Shown: piece after piece, positions 14,124 to 18,563 of the stretch
Numbering within the stretch: position 1 is the first letter of the stretch
Layout: every line of letters begins with the position of its first letter
Source: Elusimicrobiota bacterium
Lineage (GTDB): Bacteria > Elusimicrobiota > Elusimicrobia > UBA1565 > UBA9628
Assembly: GCA_028869495.1 (NCBI GenBank)
Contig: JAGWRY010000399.1
Coordinates: forward strand, 1-18,563
DNA length: 18,563 nt
Reading direction: 5' to 3'
The notes under the pieces: generated by a model
What the model was told of the DNA's origin: nothing
Databases searched by the model: none
Seen by the model: the letters and a program-made list of their open reading frames with translations, nothing else
Translations under genes and position numbers: made by a program

Positions 14124-14129
14124 GGCTAA

Positions 14130-14158
14130 ATTTTAAGCGATCGTCGCGAATCCGTCAT
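14130..14158 (-). promoter_or_regulatory. Promoter of the exported four-Cys gene, probably leaderless
   Basis: On the minus strand ATGACG (14153-14158, 4/6 match) stands 17 bp before TAAAAT (14130-14135, 5/6 match), and only 6 nt (14124-14129) separate the -10 box from the ATG. Normal initiation distance therefore coincides with the start codon. Confidence 0.6.
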
Positions 14159-14180
14159 TGACCGTCCTCAAGTCCCAGAC

Positions 14181-14209
14181 TTGACGTGGGCCTTTAGGCC
14201 CGCTACCCT
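14181..14209 (+). promoter_or_regulatory. Promoter upstream of lgt with palindromic spacer
   Basis: TTGACG (14181-14186), a 17-bp spacer and TACCCT (14204-14209). The spacer contains the perfect palindrome GGGCCTTTAGGCCC (14188-14201), placed where a repressor or activator could act. Transcription would start near 14216, leaving about 125 nt before lgt. Confidence 0.5.
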
Positions 14210-14340
14210 TGGGAGGCCATGCCCGTCCTCGACAAAGCCGCCGGAACGCCTTGGGCTTCGCGCTCTCACGGAACCGGATCGACGACGGCTGTGCGAGGAG
14301 GATGAGGCTCCTGCGGCGCGTCCGCGTCGAGAAGCCCTAG

Positions 14341-15177
14341 ATGCATCCGATCCTGCTGCGCTGGCACGGGCGCGTTTTCGAAACCTACGACCTGCTCGTC
14401 GGCCTGGGCTACGTCGTCGGCGTCCTGTGGCTGAGGACCCAGCTCAAGCACCACAAAGCGAAGCCCGCCGAGCTGTGGGGGATGGTCGCGACGGTGCTGG
14501 CCGGCGCGCTCCTCGGCGGCAAGATCGGCTTCTTCGCCGTCGAGTGGAAGTTCTTCGTCGCCGATCCGCTCGCGATGCTCCGCGACTGGAACACGGGCTG
14601 GGTGTACTGGGGGGGGGTCCTGCTCGCGATCCCGGCGGGCCTGCTCTACCAGTGGTGGCACAACCGCCGCTACCGCCCGCGCGCGTACCTGCCGGTCGCC
14701 GACTACTGCGTGGCGGCGCTCGCGATCGGCCACATCCTCGGGCGCTTCGGCTGCTATGCCGAGGGCTGCTGCTACGGCCGCCCGACGACGATGCCCTGGG
14801 GCGTCGTCTTCACGAACGCCGCCTGCAGCGTGAGGACCTCGCTGCGCGGCATCCCGCTGCACCCGACCGAGCTCTACGAGGCTTTCGGCGAAGCGCTCGC
14901 GGCCGTCGTCCTGATCCGCTGGATCCTGCCCGGGATCCGCGCCGGGCGCTGGCGCTACGGCACCGCCTTCTTCGGCTACCTCCTGTACTACTCGGTCGAG
15001 CGCTTCACGATCGAGTGCTTCCGCGGCGACGACCGCGGCGTGTTCATCTCCCCGGTCCTGTCCCCGTCGCAGTGGATGTCGCTGTTCGCCTTCGTCGTCG
15101 TCGCGATCGTCCTGTGGCGGCGCGGCATCGTCGAGCGCGACCCCCGGCGCTCGCTGTTCACGGACGGAAAGCCTTAG
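14341..15177 (+). CDS. lgt: Lgt-family prolipoprotein diacylglyceryl transferase, Cys-rich variant
   Basis: A 278-residue polytopic inner-membrane protein, normal length for Lgt, which transfers diacylglyceryl from phosphatidylglycerol to the lipobox cysteine of prolipoproteins. Family marks: N-terminal MHPILLRWHG, GALLGGKIGFF (55-65), the signature as GRFGCYAEGCCYGRPT (134-149), HPTELYEA (174-181) and ERFTIECFRGDDRG (220-233). Compared with the E. coli signature GRxGNFxNGExxGR, the Arg (135) is kept, but the Asn and Glu positions are Cys (138, 143), and the His of the GGMSFHGG loop appears to be aromatic (about 90). This variant type occurs widely in databases as Lgt, to my knowledge. The ATG directly follows an in-frame TAG, and no good Shine-Dalgarno is adjacent. 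Its 3' end overlaps the convergent M3-like gene by 20 bases. Confidence 0.88.
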   Translation: MHPILLRWHGRVFETYDLLVGLGYVVGVLWLRTQLKHHKAKPAELWGMVATVLAGALLGGKIGFFAVEWKFFVADPLAMLRDWNTGWVYWGGVLLAIPAGLLYQWWHNRRYRPRAYLPVADYCVAALAIGHILGRFGCYAEGCCYGRPTTMPWGVVFTNAACSVRTSLRGIPLHPTELYEAFGEALAAVVLIRWILPGIRAGRWRYGTAFFGYLLYYSVERFTIECFRGDDRGVFISPVLSPSQWMSLFAFVVVAIVLWRRGIVERDPRRSLFTDGKP

Positions 15178-17188
15178 CGAGGCTCCGCGCGTCCGGCGCG
15201 GCGCCGAGGAAGGCGGCCATCGCCGCGGCGGGCCCGCGGCCGCCGGCGTTCTCCAGGAGCTCGGTCCGGAAGCGGCGTCCCGCGTCGGGGTCGAGCGGTC
15301 CGCTCGCGGTCAGCGCGGCGAAGAGCCGGCGCGCGCAGGCGCGCGACCAGAGGCGGTCGTAGTAGCGGGCGGCCCCGCCGCCCGTCAGCTGGGGGAAGCT
15401 CGCTTCGGGATCGGCCCCGTCCGGGAGGCGGATCAGCGCGGTCCGGCGCATCCGGCGCGCGAAATCGCGCGCGGGACGCGAGGGCGGGGACGGGGCGCGG
15501 TAGTCCTGGTCGATCTGCGCGAAGGCCGTCTGGCGCAGGCCCGCGAGCGCCGCGTCGGCGCCGCGGGCGGCGAGGAGGCCTTGGATCAGCTCCGGGGACG
15601 GCTTCTTGGCGGGGTCGAGATACCAGCCGGCGAGCGCGTCGAGGACGCCGGGGTCCCAGGCGAGCTCCGCGAAGGCGTCCGGCACGGCCTCGACGAAGTC
15701 GCGCGGGACGTTCGAGCCGGAGAAGCGGCCGTACTTCGCCCGGGACAGCGTCTGCTGGAGGGCACGTCCGAGCTCGCGCAGGAGGGCGGCGAGGTCGGCG
15801 CGGGTCAGGAGCGTCGGGCGCCCGTCGGCCGCCGGAGGCAGGCTCGCCAGCACGGCCGAGACCGGGACCTGCCGGCTCCCGTCCGCCCGCTCCCGCGCCG
15901 TCGTCAGCGCGTAGGCGGCCGCACGCGGATCCTTGCCGGGGCGGCGCTCCAGGTCGAGATAGACGTAGCCGAGAGCGGAGCCGCCGGAGGCGTCGTCGAT
16001 CTCGTAGAGCGACGTTCCCGGGCTCCAGACGTCGGCGTCGGGGACTTCGCGGAAGACCAGCCCCAGCAGGGAGCCGAGCTTGTCGAGCGCGCGCCGGACG
16101 GTCGGCCCCACCGGGAAATACTCGCTGAAGCCCTCCTCGTCCGTCGGGAATTCCGTCCTCTTGAGAAGCGCGTCGTAGTAGGACCAGTCCCAGGAATAGA
16201 GCGCGCGTCCCGCGGCCCGACCCTCGCGCGCGGACTTGAGAGCGAGCAGGGCCTTGAGCTCGCGGCGGGCGTCGGGCCGCAGGCGGCGCGCGAGGGCCGC
16301 GAGGAACGTCCGCACGGCGGCCGGGTCCCCGGCCATCGCGGTCTCCAGGGCGTAGGCGGCGTACGAGCGATAGCCGAGGATCTCCGCCTCCTCGCGGCGG
16401 CGGGAGAGCGTCTCGGCGAGGATCGCGACGTTCAGCGAGGCGGCGCGGCCGTCGCGGCGCTCCTCGACGAGGCGGCGCGCCTGCGGATCGGACGCGCGCG
16501 CCATGAAGCGCTCGTAGCCGGCGCCGTCCGTCGGGACCTTGTAGAGGTCGCCGACCTTCTCGAGCGCGGCGACCTCGGAGCCGGAGAGCCCGGCCAGGCG
16601 CTCGCGCGGGAGGAGCGCGTCGCCGGCGCCGAGGAGATTTTCGGCGTAGGAGGCGTCGAGCTCGGCCAGGCGCGCGCGCACCCGCGCCAGCTTCGCGCGC
16701 GCGGCGTCCGGGAGGAAGGCGCCCTCGCGCTTGAAGTCCCGGAGCTCGGCCGCGAGCAGGCGCGCCTTCTCTCCGGACTTCCCGGACGCGGGACCGGCGC
16801 GGGTCGCGTAGGCCTCGACGGCGCGCGCGAGGTCGGCGCGCGCGTAGACGCCGGCGTCCCAGGCGCCGACCAGGTCCGCGCAGCGGCCCGAGGCGGCCCG
16901 GACCGACGAAGAGACCGCGACGCGCGCGAGGAAGACGTCGGACGCCGTCTCGTCGGCGAGGCCGAAGACGGCGCGGTCGAGCGCGGCGGGGGTGTCGTCG
17001 AAGGTGCGCGCCGAGTCCGGCAGGGCGGCGATCTCCTCGAGGCGCGAGTCCGCGCGCCGGATCGCGCCGCGGCAGTCCGCGAGCAGGCTCTCGGGCGACG
17101 GATGGAAGTCGAGGCCGTCGTGCGGCTTGAAGCCGGCCGCGCCCGCGGGCGCGGCGAGGAGCAGCAGGGCGAGAGCGGCGGTCCTCAT
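15158..17188 (-). CDS. Exported M3-family peptidase homologue lacking the zinc histidines
   Basis: A 676-residue protein, about the size of thimet-type oligopeptidases, but with a signal peptide (MRTAALALLLLAAPAGAA) where the family is usually cytoplasmic. An M3-like order is visible: a helical N-terminal domain, GYVYLDLERRPGK, the active-site region ALLRELGRALQQTL, then GSNVPRDFVEAVPDAFAE and, near the C-terminus, FPQLTGGGAARYYDRLWS. In active enzymes the active-site helix reads HEFGHALH; here it is RELGR (471-475, codons 15764-15778), so both zinc-binding His are Arg, while the general-base Glu472 and third ligand Glu500 remain. The distal substrate-site His is Gln600. The frame is intact, so this is a probable pseudo-peptidase with a binding or scaffolding role. 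It sits 16 bases after an exported partner gene in one operon. Confidence 0.87.
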   Translation of the reverse strand: MRTAALALLLLAAPAGAAGFKPHDGLDFHPSPESLLADCRGAIRRADSRLEEIAALPDSARTFDDTPAALDRAVFGLADETASDVFLARVAVSSSVRAASGRCADLVGAWDAGVYARADLARAVEAYATRAGPASGKSGEKARLLAAELRDFKREGAFLPDAARAKLARVRARLAELDASYAENLLGAGDALLPRERLAGLSGSEVAALEKVGDLYKVPTDGAGYERFMARASDPQARRLVEERRDGRAASLNVAILAETLSRRREEAEILGYRSYAAYALETAMAGDPAAVRTFLAALARRLRPDARRELKALLALKSAREGRAAGRALYSWDWSYYDALLKRTEFPTDEEGFSEYFPVGPTVRRALDKLGSLLGLVFREVPDADVWSPGTSLYEIDDASGGSALGYVYLDLERRPGKDPRAAAYALTTARERADGSRQVPVSAVLASLPPAADGRPTLLTRADLAALLRELGRALQQTLSRAKYGRFSGSNVPRDFVEAVPDAFAELAWDPGVLDALAGWYLDPAKKPSPELIQGLLAARGADAALAGLRQTAFAQIDQDYRAPSPPSRPARDFARRMRRTALIRLPDGADPEASFPQLTGGGAARYYDRLWSRACARRLFAALTASGPLDPDAGRRFRTELLENAGGRGPAAAMAAFLGAAPDARSLAKAFRP

Positions 17189-17204
17189 CGGCCGCCGCCC
17201 GGCT

Positions 17205-18038
17205 TTAATTGTCGTCTTGGACGACGAGCTCGCCCGACGCGGTCCGCGTCAGCCAGACGCCGACTCCGCCGAGGTCGACGCGGGCCGGGCGCCCCGGCTT
17301 GAGCGAGTCCGCGTCCAGGGGCCAGGCCTTCGACGAGAGGCCGTTCATGTGGACGAACAGGAAGCTGCGCGTCGGGGCGAAGGCGCCCCCTCCGGGCTTC
17401 ACGTCCTGGCCGTAGAAGATCCAGTACTCGTCGCCGCCGATCACGGCGATCTGCGCGCGCGCGCGCGCCGCGTCCAGGACGGAGCCGGTCCTGAGGCTCC
17501 AGCTCGGTCCGGAGGTCCCCTCGGCCGGGGCGATGTCGAGGGTGCTGCCGCGGATCGGGTTGAAGATGTTGATCGAGACGCGGAAATTGTAGACGGTCGA
17601 CGCGTCGATCCGGACGTCGACGCCCGCGCCGCGCAGGCGGTTCAGGTCGCCGAGCGGGGCCAGGACCGTTCCGGACTTGTCCGTGAAGGTCAGGTAGAAG
17701 CTCTTGAAGCCGGCGTCGGTCGCGACGCCGACGTCGCGGGCCCGGGCCCCGAGCTTGTCGTTCATCACGTAGAGGTTGCGGTCGAACTCGTCGGAGAGCT
17801 TGAAGCGCAGGAGCTCGGCGCCCGGCGCCGAGGCCGTCCTGAAGGGCTGGGGGACGAGCGGCGGCTGGAGGACCGGTTCGCGGGATGAGGCGGCGAGGAT
17901 GCGGCGAGTCAGCGCGGGCCGGACGTCGGCGCTCAGGCGCGCGAAGCCGGCTCCGGCCGCGACGCTCTGGGACTCGAGGGGGACGGCGAAGGCGGCGGCG
18001 GGAACGGCGAGGACGGCGAGCGTCAGAAGCGTTCGCAT
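17205..18038 (-). CDS. Exported protein of unknown function, first gene of the M3-homologue operon
   Basis: A 277-residue protein with a Sec signal peptide (MRTLLTLAVLAVPAAAFA, cleavage near 18). The mature part is mainly beta (LLRFKLSDEFDRNLYVMND, FKSFYLTFTDKSGTVLAP, VYNFRVSINIFNP, YWIFYGQDV, FLFVHMNGL), has no cysteine and no motif I recognise. It is probably periplasmic or surface-exposed. The start is the ATG at 18036-18038, behind a perfect GGAGGAG; an in-frame ATG 14 codons earlier would disrupt the signal peptide and lies at the -10 box. The next gene, the M3 pseudo-peptidase, begins 16 bases after its TAA. Both are exported and driven by the strong promoter at 18079-18108, so they may work together. 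Confidence 0.82.
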   Translation of the reverse strand: MRTLLTLAVLAVPAAAFAVPLESQSVAAGAGFARLSADVRPALTRRILAASSREPVLQPPLVPQPFRTASAPGAELLRFKLSDEFDRNLYVMNDKLGARARDVGVATDAGFKSFYLTFTDKSGTVLAPLGDLNRLRGAGVDVRIDASTVYNFRVSINIFNPIRGSTLDIAPAEGTSGPSWSLRTGSVLDAARARAQIAVIGGDEYWIFYGQDVKPGGGAFAPTRSFLFVHMNGLSSKAWPLDADSLKPGRPARVDLGGVGVWLTRTASGELVVQDDN

Positions 18039-18078
18039 GACTCCTCCTGGAGCGTTCCCGGGAAACGCGCCGCTTTCC

Positions 18079-18108
18079 ATTATACGGGCGCCCGTCGGAG
18101 GGAGTCAA
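18079..18108 (-). promoter_or_regulatory. Canonical sigma-70 promoter of the exported-protein/M3-homologue operon
   Basis: On the minus strand TTGACT (18103-18108), an 18-bp spacer and perfect TATAAT (18079-18084), the best -35/-10 pair in the window. A start near 18072 gives a leader of about 34 nt. That leader includes the near-palindrome GCGTTTCCCGGGAACGC (about 18052-18068) and the GGAGGAG ribosome site. Confidence 0.85.
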
Positions 18109-18111
18109 GCG

Positions 18112-18134
18112 AAAAAGGCCCTTAGGCCTAGGGC
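18112..18134 (-). terminator. Intrinsic terminator of the proline-rich gene
   Basis: GCCCT/AGGGC stem (18118-18122 with 18130-18134), 7-nt loop, followed on the minus strand by CTTTTT. It overlaps the TAG stop at 18128-18130. The downstream promoter begins within a few bases. Confidence 0.65.
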
Positions 18135-18563
18135 GAAGGGGGGCCCTTCGGCGCCGGGACCGCCGCGGTGCTCAGGCGCACCGGCGAGCCCCCGGGACCC
18201 TGCGACAGGTCGCGCGGGACGTCTCCGGGACGGACGGAGACGGTCCTCTCGCGCTCCGCGCGGGTCATCTCGTAGCGCTGGGCCTGGAACTGCCGCGCAT
18301 AGGCGCGCGTGCGGGCGAGACCCTCGTCGTAGCTGACCGGCGGCCGCTCGCCCTGGTCGGCGACGTTCTCCTCGGTCGGCAGGGAGATCTGGCGGATGCC
18401 CAGCTGCTTGACCTGCTGGCGCAGGTTCTCGGCCTGCATCTCGTTGGTGTAGCCGGTCGCCGCCTTGTCGAGGGGCGTGATCACGAGCGACGACGAGGGC
18501 GCCGGCGGAGTCAGGTCCACGCCGGCGGCGGGCGGCGGCTCGGGCGCGGGCGCGCGCCGGCAG
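18128..18563 (-). CDS. Proline-rich hydrophilic protein, 5' end outside window
   Basis: The frame is open from the window edge (first full codon 18560-18562) to TAG at 18128-18130, about 144 residues. A GTG at 18518-18520 could start it but has no ribosome site, and the sequence before it (CRRAPAPEPPPAAGVDL) looks like the Pro-rich linker that follows a lipoprotein Cys, so the true start is probably outside. The first visible residue, Cys, may be the lipidated one, but the lipobox is not in view. The rest is hydrophilic with a helical centre (NEMQAENLRQQVKQL, then YDEGLARTRAYARQFQAQRY) and ends in a Pro-rich tail (PAPKGPPSP). No domain recognised; possibly an exported or lipid-anchored protein. 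Confidence 0.6.
   Translation of the reverse strand, partial: CRRAPAPEPPPAAGVDLTPPAPSSSLVITPLDKAATGYTNEMQAENLRQQVKQLGIRQISLPTEENVADQGERPPVSYDEGLARTRAYARQFQAQRYEMTRAERERTVSVRPGDVPRDLSQGPGGSPVRLSTAAVPAPKGPPSP

Noticed and set aside
14219..14305. 28-codon ORF upstream of lgt as a real gene
   Set aside because: Its ribosome-like GGGAGG is only 2 nt from the ATG and the peptide has no recognisable character. It is mentioned only as part of the lgt leader observation.
17448..17470. Run of alternating CG in gcgcgcgcgc as a repeat element
   Set aside because: It lies within coding sequence (Ala/Arg codons of the exported protein) and is explained by base composition.

Overview
The window is about 18.6 kb of very G+C-rich DNA (roughly 70% by eye), densely coding on both strands, with short intergenic gaps and no mobile element, CRISPR array or rRNA. 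The products point to a Gram-negative (diderm) bacterium: a TonB-dependent receptor, a DUF481-type outer-membrane protein ending in NF, an Lgt-family lipoprotein enzyme and several Sec-exported proteins. Overall style (small exported proteins, divergent housekeeping enzymes, long GC-rich hairpins) would fit an uncultured lineage such as Elusimicrobiota. That placement is a guess; Acidobacteriota, Myxococcota or Gemmatimonadota are not excluded.

Layout. (1) 2-1309 (+): an aldehyde dehydrogenase cut by the window edge. (2) 1324-3596 (+): a -10 box, a complete TPP (THI-box) riboswitch, a Shine-Dalgarno-sequestering hairpin and a TonB-dependent receptor, together a thiamin-responsive outer-membrane uptake unit. 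(3) 3600-5839 (-): a TPR/HEAT membrane-anchored protein translationally coupled to a TatD-family metal hydrolase. (4) 5855-8803 (-): a small basic protein with its own promoter and terminator; a membrane protein coupled to rmlA; a CAU-anticodon tRNA 17 nt upstream of rmlA; and a DUF481 outer-membrane protein. (5) 8919-12005 (+): a two-CBS-domain protein, a divergent transketolase and a 65-residue Cys-rich protein. (6) 12018-14123 (-): a zinc/manganese-type ABC permease and ATPase without a binding protein, a strong bidirectional terminator, and an exported four-cysteine protein with a probable leaderless mRNA. (7) 14181-15177 (+): a Cys-rich variant of Lgt behind a promoter with a palindromic spacer. 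(8) 15158-18038 (-): an operon of an exported protein of unknown function plus an exported M3-family peptidase homologue whose zinc histidines are both arginine. (9) 18128-18563 (-): a partial proline-rich protein at the window edge.

The two observations most worth following are the TPP-riboswitch-controlled TonB receptor, whose switching helices can be drawn base by base, and the M3 peptidase homologue with RELGR in place of HExxH, which looks like an exported pseudo-peptidase kept intact behind a canonical sigma-70 promoter. Several promoters place the -10 hexamer only 6-8 nt before an ATG or before the mature tRNA 5' end, suggesting leaderless transcripts.
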